Below, piece by piece: positions 36,111-48,801 of a DNA stretch of 64,000 bases. The notes below the pieces were generated by a model. It was given only the letters and a program-made list of their open reading frames with translations. It was not told where the DNA came from and searched no databases. The stretch spans positions 1 to 64,000 of the forward strand of contig CAJJDN010000176.1 of the NCBI GenBank assembly GCA_905182985.1, in the 5' to 3' direction. The translations under genes and the position numbers were made by a program. This DNA is from Paramecium sonneborni (Eukaryota; Ciliophora; Oligohymenophorea; Peniculida; Parameciidae). Position 1 is the stretch's first letter, and each line of letters starts with the position of its first letter.

Positions 36111-36727
36111 TATATTTTTTTTAAATTGGTTATAATTCAATTAATTATGTTATCTTGTTTAAATTTACTTAAAATAGTAAAATATTTTCTGATTAATCTT
36201 TGGTTAATTATATAAAGCCAAAAGATGATAGTATTGATTGATTTAGTAATATTAAAAAATATAATTTTTAATTTTTTTGATCAACAAAAACTGAATATGA
36301 GTCAATTGGTTTATTGATGTGTTATGAATGATTTTGGATTGTTTCAATTATTATCATTATAAACTAAATGATTATTATTTTTGTTCTAAAATAGAATTCT
36401 AAGTTCTTAGTAGATTTGGAAATTTAAGGTGCAAAAATAGGGATTTTGGATGACCCCAATATTTGTACAAATACTATTTAATGGTGATGACATAAAATAA
36501 AGATGGAACTCTGGAAAAAAAGGAATATTTCAAGCCTTAAGCGAGGATTAGATGGATGTTGAATAATATTATGAAGGTGAAGATATATATTATTTAATGT
36601 TTATCAAACAATTTTTCTTTTTCCTCTTGATTTGAACATTTCTCTGTTCTTTTTTGTATAAAAAAGTATTGATAATATTAATATATAATAAAAATTAATT
36701 TTCAAAAACGTTCATAAATAATTTAAC
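36111..36727. other. Intergenic, possible gene remnant
   Basis: No supported gene. A frame from ATG 36481 (MVMTQNKDGTLEKKEYF...) is short and ends in low-complexity sequence; it may be a remnant. Confidence 0.35.
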
Positions 36728-37116
36728 ATGTTTATTTTAATTTATTTACTAGTCTTAGCATACTCAATTCAACTGCCAATAGAAGAAACTGACAATATCG
36801 AAGTATTGTAAATTGGTTCTAGTAACCAATTCTAGGAATAATAATTGAATAAAGTTCAGAACAATTAATAATTGTTTCTATTAGAAATAGCAAATTATTT
36901 AGAAGGAACCACAATAAATACATTATTAGGTAAAATAAATGAATAACTATAGGTTTATAAAGCAAAGATAATCAATCAAAACGTATTCTAATAGCAACAT
37001 TACTTTCAATCATATTAATAGTGATATGCTGTGTACTTATTCAATTAATATTGGATATGTCTAAAAAATGTAGAATTAAGTTGAGTAGAGAAAATACTAC
37101 ATTGCCAATTTAATGA
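36728..37116 (+). CDS. Small type I membrane protein (121 aa)
   Basis: An N-terminal signal peptide (MFILIYLLVLAYS) is followed by a Gln-rich lumenal part. After removal of a 23-nt intron (36930-36952) comes a strong TM helix (ILIATLLSIILIVICCVLIQ) and a short basic tail (KKCRIKLSRE). Without splicing the frame ends before the helix, so the intron decides whether the product is soluble or membrane-bound. No family recognised. Confidence 0.6.
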
Positions 37117-37204
37117 ATTTTGTATTTTTGTATGAATTATATGCATTATACTAATAGTTAAGAGTGGACTCTTATATATAATATTTAGATTAATCATAAA
37201 AATA

Positions 37205-38560
37205 TCATGCTTAACTTAAACTTCTACTTAGAATATCTTCAATGTAACATCTAACAGCATCAAATTCATTTAATAAGACATCTCTAACTTTTCTCAATAA
37301 TTTTAATTGTTCTTTTCTTTCTTTAGATCTAACTCCATAATTGACCTTGAATATTATTATAAATACTTTTGAATCTTCTTTGCATTTTTATAAATCTTGG
37401 AATGATTATTTCAGATTAGCTAATCTTTATTCACCATCCTTTTAATCCATTTAAGCTGCAATTATATGAGCTTCAACACCATCTTATTCATCATCTAAAA
37501 TGGAGAGCTATAAATATAATAGATATTTTCTAAACTTATAAGTGTAAATAATCTAATTCTTCATTTATATGATCCTTCACTCTTTAATGAAGATTTTCTC
37601 TATCATCTTCTGCAGTTAATTAGATTCTATTAGTATTATCTACTTAATCATATAATTGTTATAATAAATTAATAATGGCATTAGCTCTAACAGTGTCAAT
37701 GACAGCTTCAGTTTGAGTAGATACACTTACAAATTCATCTTTTAAATTAATTGATATTAAAAACTTATGATCTTAAGGAATGGTTAATTATTTTAAAGTG
37801 TCTCTTAAGCTTCTATTTCAAGATCTTTCATTTATTATAAGACATCAGAACTTGAGAATTGATGAGAATTGTCTTCATAAGTATACTATTAGACAAGGGC
37901 AACATTCCTATTATTTTTTGGTAGTAATTCTCTAATCAAATATCTAGCTCTTTTAATAAGACTACAAATAGCAAAAGAATCTTCTCTTGTTATATCGAAA
38001 TATGCACTCTAAACAAATGTTCAATCATTATATTATATACTTCATGTTATCTAATCTCTTCTAATTAAGTGAGTGTAGATTCATATTCATTAACAATATT
38101 TTCTTTCTCGTTTATTTATGTTTCATATCTATTTGATTAATCTTCTAATAATCTAATTGTAGCTCCAATGCTACTATAATCATATTAGGCTTCAGCGATC
38201 TTCTCTTTCAAACTCTCCAATTATTAATTATCTATTATAGAATTCGTTTTTATTTAATACATAGTTCTTATTCTTAAGATAATTATTCTAGATCATCCTA
38301 TTCATCTTAGGCAATCTATCTCTCAATTGTATTTAATAAAATTTCAATTCTACTCAATTAATCCTTACTTTCTCAAAATAAATAATTTACAAATTACCAG
38401 AATCTTTTTTGTATTCACTTTATATATCATTCATTACATTCATTCCAAATTTATCTTTAAACAAACTATCTAAAAGTGTTTAATCTTCTTAAGATAATTC
38501 GCCATTATCTTTTTATGTGGTAACTATACAAATTACCAAAAACACTATATAAAGTTTCAT
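37205..38560 (-). CDS. Secreted coiled-coil protein, trichocyst matrix protein-like
   Basis: 397 residues once six introns of 21-32 nt are removed (among them 38372-38397 and 37346-37366); the spliced length closes exactly. MKLYIVFLVICIVTTQ is a signal peptide. The rest is acidic heptad coiled coil (LSRIEILLNTIERQI, LTQLEEIRQHESAYFDI, SFAICSLIKRARYLIRELL, VIDTVRANAIINLLQQL). Signal peptide, size and this helical style match the Paramecium trichocyst matrix proteins, which crystallise in regulated secretory granules. Other granule coiled-coil proteins remain possible. Start lies 15 bases from the divergent gene. Confidence 0.6.
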
Positions 38561-38575
38561 AATTAATATATATAT

Positions 38576-39796
38576 ATGAATAATCATGTAATCGATAAAA
38601 ATCAACTACATTCGAATTTTTGGTAAAGAGTACAGGAAGAATAACTTGGTGTTTCATTCAAATCTTCCTGGTTAAATAAAATTACTGAAGATGCTGAAAT
38701 TTAATATGTTAAGGAATTTAAAGTATTTGTTAATTCATCATTTAGAAATAAACAGCAAAAGAAAAATTTAAACATATTCTTCAAGTTCCTTTAATCGTAA
38801 CTGATAAACAATTTTTGAGAAGACGTAAAACATTTTAAACTTATACTAAAAATGCCACATTGGATTTATATTATCTATAATTAAAAAAAGCTAAAGGTTT
38901 AGGATAAAGTATATCAGAGAAAGCTGATTACAATCAAGTAATCTAATAAACAAAAAACAACAGAATTTAAAATGAATATTTGAATACATTTAAAAAGAAT
39001 TAAGGAGTCATGTATATTAATATATCTTTTATAGGTATGATAATACATTATGGTCAGACAGATATTATAATGGAATAATATAACAATCAAGACTTTCAAA
39101 TTTATAAAAAGTCTTATAACGCAATAAATTTAAAGGTAGAGAAGAATTATTAACTTAATTTGAACAATTCTTTGCTAGTAAATAATTGGTACCTACTGCA
39201 TAAAAGTCAGTACCTGAATTAATTAAAGAAATCACTAATGCTTTTGGAGATGTTCATCCTCTTAATACAGAATAAGATGAAAAACAAGTTTATTTATTTT
39301 TTTAATAAAGGAAGCTCCTTTTAAAGATAAGTCATTTGATTTATAAAGAAATGATCCAGCTCTTACTTTAAATACTTAACCTTGCAATCGTTAATCTACA
39401 ATTAGAACTAATACAGAACCAAGACCTTAAACTCATCATAATTATTACTCATAATATAGTAAACCAAGTTTTGATCTTATGGATACAAATACTAGATGTT
39501 CTACTAATCAAATTAAACATAGAAAATTTAAACAAAATGCTGTCTCAAAAATCAATCACATTCTTACTTAAGCTGATGTCTAACTTGGAAATAAACAAGT
39601 TTTTAAGTAATTCTTATAATTATGTAGATAATTACACCATTTCCAAGAATAAGAAACTAATTAAGCTACTCATCGATCTGAAGTTATCAAAGCTAAAGTC
39701 TAAAGAGAATAATTAATAAGTGCATTCTCTACTAGAAACAATGTTGATGTCAGAAAAAAGTTTGAAAAAAAAAAAATATATACAGAAATTATTTGA
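38576..39796 (+). CDS. Hypothetical protein (383 aa)
   Basis: Introns 38723-38745, 39012-39034 and 39288-39310 (23 nt each) give a continuous frame. Starts MNNHVIDKNQLHSNFW. Contains LDLYYLQLKKAKGLGQS, VMYDNTLWSDRYYNG, EELLTQFEQFFASKQL and a basic helical C-terminus (RSEVIKAKVQREQLISAF). No recognised domain. Intron removal and strong glutamine use through UAA/UAG support coding. Confidence 0.6.
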
Positions 39797-41379
39797 AATG
39801 GAAACCTATTTTTTTAATCTTGAAAACCAGTTTGAATTATAAATTTTTTTACTCTATTTGATTTTCTACTATTCTTTAAGGTTTAGTAATAATTTATATA
39901 TAACTAAATATAGTACTAAATTATCAATTTCATTTTCTCTCTCTATCTACTCTTAATTATTTTCCATTTTAGTTGATTACTTTATGTATTCCCTATTTAT
40001 TAATACTACTATTCTTATTTCACTTTTAATCTCTATTATATATGAATTTCTCTAAATTTTTTTCATTTCAATACTTAAAATCATACTGAATCAAATATCT
40101 CCAAATTACTCAACTAGGATTAATCCTACTTATAATTTACTGAATTTTCTTTCCACATAAAATTAAATCATTAATATACTATTAGAATACGTTGATCATA
40201 TACATATAATAGGATGACTTAAAAATCTTCTAAAATTTTATAGCAACTCTTCGAAATCAAAATTATATTGATTTATATTCAATAATTGTTTAATATTATT
40301 TAACTTCTTCAATAATATAACAATACTTAATACTACATCATAATATTTTGAAGGTTTGTAAAATTGTTACTCTACCATCTTTAAATAAAAGTATCCATAA
40401 TTTATGAAAAATATCTCAAACTGTTAAGGAAGATTATTCAATTTTTTTCAAAATATTATTATAATTTGTTAATGACTTTTAATAAACAAAGTATAGGGTA
40501 TCTAGAAGTTGATGAATCAATACTAATATTATGATTAACCTTTTTTTAAGAAAAAAAATATTAATAAAATTTGTGTTTTTTCACTCTTTAGTTATGTGAG
40601 AATTTCTATTAAATAATCTTAAAAATATTTCTTGTATTTTAAAATTAATCTAGAATTTAAGTAATTATTAAAATCACTATCAAATTTGATTTTTTAGAGA
40701 ACTGAATCTATTTATTGGTAAAGTTAAGTTTAACATATTTTGATCATAAAATTTATCCTAATTCATCATTTAATTAACTAATTTTTAAGGTATAAATTTA
40801 TTATTAACATAATCTAATTTGATTAGTCTTTTAAATATCAAAATACTATTTGGAATGCCTAATTAATTATTTTTAATTATTATTCTTATATGATGTTTCC
40901 AATGAGTAGAATCTAAATTATTGTTTGTTAGAGATGATCAATTTTAAAATAATTCGACTGACAATTGATTATGAAAAGGATTTCAATTATTTTAACACTA
41001 ACTACTTTTAAATTTTGTTCAATAATATTTAATCCTCTTAATTAATCACTTTGGAAAAGATACTTAACATAAATTTTGGACATCTTTCCGTAATTTTTTA
41101 TTATATAATAAAGTAAAGCAAAATCGATAGTTATAAATAATCTTAAAGTAGTAAATTTATTGCATTTATATAATATTCCTCTCCCCCTTAATATAATTAA
41201 AGATATTTGATTGTGATTGGCAGAAAGTTATGAAATTGAAATTATAATAATAGTTAACAAAAATAATGATCACTATGAAGATTTTAAATTTGTTGAAAAG
41301 TGACCAGATTGATTTAGTAATTTGATAATACTTAAGCAATTAGTATATGTTTATTAATGTTTAGTTTTATTGATATTAA
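39797..41379. other. 1.6-kb gene-poor AT-rich region
   Basis: UGA is frequent, homopolymer runs are common, and no conserved motif was found on either strand. Unusually long for this gene density. Confidence 0.5.
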
Positions 41380-42387
41380 ATGTTAATGGAAGAGCTTCAA
41401 TATGGAAAAGTTTTTGATTTGTAATCTAGTTTGAAACATCCATTAATTTTAAGAATTATTTTATTATATAAAATGCAAAATGCTAATAATAATAATAATG
41501 ATACTCAATTACAGTTGTTCAAAATAATACAAAATACATTCAATAGTTTTTATGTCATAACTTTGAATAAGAATGAAAACCTATTGATGGGAGGAGACTT
41601 TGATGGAAATATGTTTTTATATAAAAACTTAAGTTTGATCAAGAGTTATAAATATCATTAAAAATTTGTAATCACACTCAAATTTTCATCTACAGGGAAA
41701 TATTTAGCCAGTGGTTCAGCTGATTGCAATATTGGAGTAATAGAGTATAATGGAATGTAGGAGATATAATTTAGATTGTTATCACATCATTCAGCATATG
41801 TAATGAAGGTAGATTTCAGTCCAAATGAAAATTATTTAATATCAGCAAGTTCAGATAAGTAACTGTTAGTTTTTAATTCTAAATCTTGTGAGTTACTTTA
41901 AAAGTGTCATTTCCCTTATGGATTAAACTTTGCATAATTTATAAGTGAATCTAAAGTTTTCATTTATGGTACAACAGGACCAATAAATCTAATTAATTTT
42001 CCTTCAATAAAGAAATGTGAAAAGATGAAGAATCCTCAATATTAAATAAAATAAGTAGCATTCATAAATAGTGTCTCTAATTGTCAATTATTCTTAATAA
42101 ATGGGTAGAAGAGATCACGAATTTACCTTATAAATTAAATAAATTTAAAAATTCTTAGAAGATTATAAACTGAAAGTAAAAATGATGTAATGCACTTAAA
42201 TTTAACAGATTCGAAAGCAATTCTAACAACAAGTGAAAATATTGAAATAATTGATTGGGTGACAGCTAAATTATTGCACATAATAGATTCAAGTACTAGC
42301 ATTGGCACTACTATTCTATCTGACGATGGAACTTATCTTTATGCTATAAGTAGAAGTTATATTAAAATTTGGATTTTAAAAAATTGA
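41380..42387 (+). CDS. WD40-repeat beta-propeller protein (335 aa)
   Basis: Single exon; start at ATG 41380 or 41386 (MLMEELQYGKVFDL). Blades show GGDFDGNMFLYKN, LKFSSTGKYLASGSADCNIGV, VDFSPNENYLISASSDKQLLVF and LSDDGTYLYAISRSYIKIW, the standard strand-d Asp and terminal hydrophobic pattern, although the WD dipeptide is mostly replaced. Protein-interaction scaffold; partner unknown. Ends 49 bases before the IQUB gene on the same strand. Confidence 0.75.
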
Positions 42388-42436
42388 ACTTTAATAATCT
42401 TATGTATTTATATTTATTATATAAATAACTCTGAAA

Positions 42437-43768
42437 ATGGATAACAATTAACAGGTCAACTTTCTAGAGGATTAAGAATAGTTTTATGAAGATGATCAAT
42501 ATGAATAGACAATGGGAAGATAATTTGAATCAGTTGTTGTTATTAAGGATGAAAAAGGAGAAGTATAAAAGAAATATACTTTGACAATCTAAATAATTAA
42601 AGCAAGTTATTAATTTAAAATATTTATTTAGATTATTAAAAGCCTTATTTAGGAGGATTAAAGAATAAAAAGAGTGGTGCTTTATTACATCATGCATTTG
42701 CATAAACTAATTAATACAGAAGAGAACATAAAGAAAAAAATCATAGAGATACTTAAACTCATTTTGAATCAACAAAATCAACAATTATGATGAAAGAATT
42801 TGGAACATAAATGGAGAAAGAAGATTTATTTATTGATTTGAGAAATGATAGGATTTTTTAATCAAAAGAGTAACTGTTTTACAATAATAATATTTTAGAT
42901 ATTTTACAAGTGAAATGTGGGAAGAAAGAAGAGAAGAAGCTGCTTTATTCATTTAAAGATTAATTAGAGGTTGGTTTGCAAGAAGAAGAACAAATGCTTT
43001 AAGATAGAAAAAATAATAATTATAAAATGAATAATTAGAAAAAGAAGAAGACTTTAGAAGATAAGAAGAGGTTAGACATAAAAAAGAAATTGAAAGAAGA
43101 ACTAATCCTAGAACTAAAGAAGATTTTTAAATATTATATGAAGAATTAGAAGTATATAAATTATTAATTAAATTATTAGCTTTGGAGAACAACTGAAATT
43201 GCTAGAATTAAATCATCTGCTATGACTGAAGATGAAAAAAGAGCTGCTCTTAAATAAGTCTTAAATAAAGAAACTGATTTATTATAAACTATTGATAGGT
43301 TGAAAATTATAGCAAATTAAAAAAATAAAGATGAAAAAATTAATAAATTCTTAAAATCTATATCAGATCCTAAAAAATGGCTTAGAAAATCTGATGGTAG
43401 ATTAACTGAAGTTCATACTCTATATACAACAAGAGCAAGAGAATTAATGGATATTTATAATGGTATTATTATATACTTACATTATAGGCTTAAAATAAAG
43501 AAAATTAAGCTTAGATGAAAGACTTGATATTCTTGTTAATACTAAATGGACAGTTAAAGAATGGGATTGTAATTTAACTAGAGAAATTGTTGATTTAATT
43601 GATAGAGAAGCAGATATGTTAAATAGAGGAAGACCAGAACCTTCTTTAGAGGGGCTAAGATAAAGATTATAAAATCTATTTTTGTAATTCATAGAAACTC
43701 CAGAATTCAATCCAGAAGCTGCAAGATTTTAGAAAATACCTTATGAAATCCTAAAATCCACTTCATGA
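42437..43768 (+). CDS. IQUB: IQUB: IQ motif and ubiquitin-like domain protein of cilia
   Basis: 409 residues after introns 42606-42631, 42876-42898, 43152-43179 and 43463-43487 (23-28 nt). KPYLGGLKNKKSGALLHHA matches the IQUB motif KPFLGGYRNK...YHxA; the N-terminal part (VVVIKDEKGEVQKKYTL) would be the end of a ubiquitin-like fold. An IQ motif (FIQRLIRGWFARRR) follows. The C-terminus ERLDILVNTKWTVKEWDCNL then LTREIVDLIDREADMLNRGR and LFLQFIETPEFNPEAARF is the most conserved block of the family. Animal IQUB belongs to axonemal radial spokes and binds calmodulin. Confidence 0.9.
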
Positions 43769-45318
43769 TCAAATTTAAACAAAAAATAGCTTATCTTATA
43801 TTTTATATTTCAAAATATTTTACCATCTGCATTTTAAATATATATTTACTTACAAATCTTACATTTTCTCAACTTATTATCTCTATAATTAATAGTTCAT
43901 TTATCTCTTAGTAGATAATAAAAATTGTCAAATTATAATATTTTAATTATGAAATCAATTTTTCCATTCAAAAATTTGTTTATTCATTATTAATTCTTAT
44001 TATCCATAACTTTTTAACTTAATGAGACATTTTATTTTAATAAAGGTTTATTTTAAGATATCTAGATTAAATTTTATTGACAAAACCCTGTTACAATGAA
44101 TCAGATGATAAATCAATTGAGAAATTATTTATTTTGAATTTTTAAGATTAATTTATTATGATATTCATTTATTAATTATTTATTGGATAAAATATTTTTC
44201 CATCTAAAATATATTAGTTTAAAAATAAACAAATAGTAAATAAATTATTATAAAATAATCCAAAAATTATTTATTCAGACAAACTAAATTGAAATTTATA
44301 TATCTAGATAGAACAATCCTAGTAATCATTTTTTATTTGAGGTTAGTTTATAAATTTTTATTGATAATGTATTTAGAAAATATTTAAAAAACTAATATTT
44401 TTATTTCTAAATTAATGAAAACCATAAAAAGAGGGCTTATATATCAAAAAGAACAAATATAAATTTTAACTATTAAAATTCTATACCTCATTAAAAAAAA
44501 TAGAGGTTTTTACTTAGTAAATTGGTTATAAAATTTTATCCTAACTACAGTTATTTGGGTATGAGAAGAAATTAACTTGAATGCTGAAAATTATCAAATT
44601 ATATCAATAAAAAGACTATTTTTTTTCTCATGCTTTTAAACATAAATTTTGGAATGCAATATTTTTTCAAATGATTTGGGTAATGAACTTACATCAAGCC
44701 AATTATTTAAGAAAAATCTTTTACTTAAATCGTGAATCATTAATATTGATTATGTCATTAAGCTATTCTTAAAAAATTAATTTCATCCCCTTTATAAACA
44801 GCTTTAAATATTAAAAAAATATTTAATTTATATCTATTTTAAATTCAATAAAAATATAATAATTAATTTCTCAATTGGAAATTAACTTAAATACTATTTT
44901 ATGTAAAAATAGTCAGAAAATAAATATTTATTAATATTTTGAGAATAATCAAAAACTTTTATCTGTTATAATAATTTTTTTTAAAGATTTGAATAAAATA
45001 TAATATAAATGATTATCAATCTAGGATTCACAAATCTATTTTCTGAAAATGACTATTGGATTTTGGAATTTCAAAATTTTGAATTTATGCCTAAATAAGT
45101 TCATTTTCATGCAGTAATTCCTCAATGGATAATTATTTGTCATTGCTCCCGTTTTTTTTTTAAGAATTTTAAGACTAAAATAAACAATAAGATCAATTTT
45201 ACACTGATACTTCTTGAAAATTGATTGCTTTATTTGTCAGTTGAATATGTACAAAATTATATAGCGCTATCTAGTTTAAATGATAAGATTCTTACTCTAT
45301 TTATTTAAGCTAGATAAT
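43769..45318. other. 1.5-kb gene-poor AT-rich region
   Basis: Between IQUB and the convergent VHS-like gene. Several frames were read on both strands; no stretch is protein-like. Confidence 0.5.
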
Positions 45319-46163
45319 TCATCGTATTCTAAGCAACTTAATTTAATACTACAAATACATTGATTAAATTTAATTGTTGAACTCATCTATTTTATTTGTA
45401 ATAAGATAATCTTTATATGCCTTATTAAAGTTTTCAATGAATTGTTTTTAATTTTCGTTAACATTCTTGATTTCTATATTATAAAAATATAATAACATTT
45501 TAACTCCTCATTGATTTCATGTAGTTTGACATTATTATACTGATTTTTCTCAATTTTAGTTTTAAGTTGATCAAAATATTGTTCGTTTAACATTAATGAT
45601 TACTATCTGTAAATAGAGCCATTTCTTGAACTTTCTTTGACAGTCAGGTAGTATTCCTTAACTTTTTAAGCATTGAAATAATGTAATTTTGGGAACTGTA
45701 CTCCTTTTTCAATTAATCTTTAATAACTAAAAGGGAGACTTATTCAATTACACTTAGTTGATAGCTAAATTATTTGGATGCCATAAGTTCCATACAAAAA
45801 TGCATTCCAGTGCTAAACGGATAAGTGTATTTCCAAGCAATATAAGAGATTAATCTAATTTATTTAAATTATACCTGGTTAATCACTAAAATAAAATTTG
45901 CCTCTTTCGTTTTTCTTTAAATCTGCTATGATAATATCCTCTATCATGTAAACAATGTTGTTTGTTATAGAAAATACTACACAATCATAATGAAGATCCA
46001 TCAGTTCTTTTGTTAACTACTCAGCTAAACATACCAACAGACTTACTCTCATTGCAAGCACTAATGAAATCGGTTGTGATTTCGGATTTTAGTAGATGTC
46101 TTCTAAGGTTTCAATTACATAGTTCAAAGTGTCCCTACAATAATATTTTATCAATTTACTCAT
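45319..46163 (-). CDS. VHS/ENTH-like helical protein with coiled-coil tail
   Basis: 258 residues after introns of 20, 25 and 23 nt; the length closes exactly. Starts MSKLIKYYCRDTLNYVIETL. The middle has ILLGNTLIRLALECIFVWNL then VYQRLIEKGVQFPKLHYF, which resembles the end of VHS domains (Y-x-x-L-x-x-x-G-V-x-F-P). A coiled coil follows (EEL...NVNENQKQFIENF). VHS proteins sort ubiquitinated cargo at endosomes or Golgi. The early helices are too divergent for certainty. Confidence 0.5.
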
Positions 46164-46687
46164 CCTAAATATTTTCCTTAAATCGTTTTGTGTTTTTATA
46201 ACCTCCTTCAGATAATAAACATTCTTTTAAATTTTACATTTTTATATATATATATTAAATGTATTAAATCATAGATTAAATCACAATATTAGAATAATTC
46301 AATAAAGAAGTTTTGTTTAACAAATTTGCCATATGGAGCTTATTATTTTCAATGCTCTTACCTTAAATAATCAAAATTTCATTATAAACTATATTTCATA
46401 TAATTTAATTTTAATATTAAAATTATATTACAAAAAATTATAGATCATTCCAGCAACTGTTGATCTTTATTTCAGAAATTGAATTCCATAAGATGTTTTT
46501 TCATTTCAATTTAAATTTAAAATCAAGCGTTGAAATTCCAAACTATAAATTTTTTTTTACTATTTTTAATAAAAATTATATAAATATAATTTTCAAGTCC
46601 ATGTTTATTACACTTAATTTTTATTATAATTACAATATATAAAAGAATATTCATCTTTCTTAAGAGATATATTAATATAAATAAGTT

Positions 46688-47697
46688 CATTCAAAAATTA
46701 CATTCAATGATATTATAATATATCCCTTTTTGAATAATCGTCATTTCATTAAACAAGTCCCTTCATAAAACTGATTAATTTAGGAAATTTATCTTATTTT
46801 AATTAAATTCTTACAGTTATCCAAATTCTTTTCATTTATTAAAAAGTAATTATAAAAAAACAAAAAGTTTGTTTAAAAATCTGAAGAAAAATAAAAAATG
46901 TTATAAAAAATTTTTTATCTAAAAATTTTTTACATACAGATTAAAATAGTTTTAAAAATACTCAAGTAATATTATTATAAATATTTCCAACTTTTTTTTA
47001 TAATATATGGAGTAACCATTTGGATCAAGCTTCTAAAATTTTGTACTTCTGTAACTATTTTTAAAAATAATAATATAAGTTCTTTATTGTAAAAGTAAAA
47101 AAGTTACCTGTGCTCTTTATGAGATGTTATATCTAATCTTTTTTATTTGATATATCATAAAAAATCAAAAGTATATATATAAATCGTAATCTCAATTTAT
47201 AAAAAAAGTAAGCACTATAAATATACAGAAATGATTTTTTTATCTTAAAAGAACCTTTCCTGTATTAAATTTAAGATTAAACTTTATTTTAAATTTCTAA
47301 TTTATTCAAATATTTTGTAAATTTGAACATATTAATTATTTTCTCTTTTTAATTAAATTTTACAAGAATACAATATTTTGAATGGTTGATAATCTGTATA
47401 AGTAATAGTTTTGTTAGATTATTAGATTTCTAAAGTATTATTAATTTTTTGATTGGTTTAATATATTTTTGATTATTAGTAAAGGTGAAAAAATTGTAAA
47501 ATAAATGAGAATTTGAAGATATATGAATCTATTTATTAGTAAATGAAAATAATTTTTGATTTTGCAAATGCATTAAAGGATATGGAAAGGATTTAGAAAA
47601 GATACTTACAATATGTGATAATAATTTATAAATAGTTAGCTTAAATGATGAAATATTAAATAAATGTATAATAATCATTTTGAACTGATTGGAGATG
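46688..47697. repeat. Direct duplicate, copy A (junction N at 47698)
   Basis: These 1010 bases recur at 47699-48708. They are noncoding, AT-rich sequence upstream of the bZIP gene. Same single-N pattern as the other three junctions; probable assembly artefact. Confidence 0.9.
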
Positions 47698-47698
47698 N

Positions 47699-48708
47699 CA
47701 TTCAAAAATTACATTCAATGATATTATAATATATCCCTTTTTGAATAATCGTCATTTCATTAAACAAGTCCCTTCATAAAACTGATTAATTTAGGAAATT
47801 TATCTTATTTTAATTAAATTCTTACAGTTATCCAAATTCTTTTCATTTATTAAAAAGTAATTATAAAAAAACAAAAAGTTTGTTTAAAAATCTGAAGAAA
47901 AATAAAAAATGTTATAAAAAATTTTTTATCTAAAAATTTTTTACATACAGATTAAAATAGTTTTAAAAATACTCAAGTAATATTATTATAAATATTTCCA
48001 ACTTTTTTTTATAATATATGGAGTAACCATTTGGATCAAGCTTCTAAAATTTTGTACTTCTGTAACTATTTTTAAAAATAATAATATAAGTTCTTTATTG
48101 TAAAAGTAAAAAAGTTACCTGTGCTCTTTATGAGATGTTATATCTAATCTTTTTTATTTGATATATCATAAAAAATCAAAAGTATATATATAAATCGTAA
48201 TCTCAATTTATAAAAAAAGTAAGCACTATAAATATACAGAAATGATTTTTTTATCTTAAAAGAACCTTTCCTGTATTAAATTTAAGATTAAACTTTATTT
48301 TAAATTTCTAATTTATTCAAATATTTTGTAAATTTGAACATATTAATTATTTTCTCTTTTTAATTAAATTTTACAAGAATACAATATTTTGAATGGTTGA
48401 TAATCTGTATAAGTAATAGTTTTGTTAGATTATTAGATTTCTAAAGTATTATTAATTTTTTGATTGGTTTAATATATTTTTGATTATTAGTAAAGGTGAA
48501 AAAATTGTAAAATAAATGAGAATTTGAAGATATATGAATCTATTTATTAGTAAATGAAAATAATTTTTGATTTTGCAAATGCATTAAAGGATATGGAAAG
48601 GATTTAGAAAAGATACTTACAATATGTGATAATAATTTATAAATAGTTAGCTTAAATGATGAAATATTAAATAAATGTATAATAATCATTTTGAACTGAT
48701 TGGAGATG
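47699..48708. repeat. Direct duplicate, copy B
   Basis: Second copy of 46688-47697; unique sequence resumes at 48709, about 90 bases before the bZIP start. Merging the copies shortens the intergenic region from about 2.6 to 1.6 kb. Confidence 0.9.
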
Positions 48709-48801
48709 ACCATTTAGTGAATTTTTTAATGGATTAGCATCAGTATTAAATAAAAAATATCATGAAGATCAAACTTTGGTTATGTTAATAATAGTTACTT
48801 G

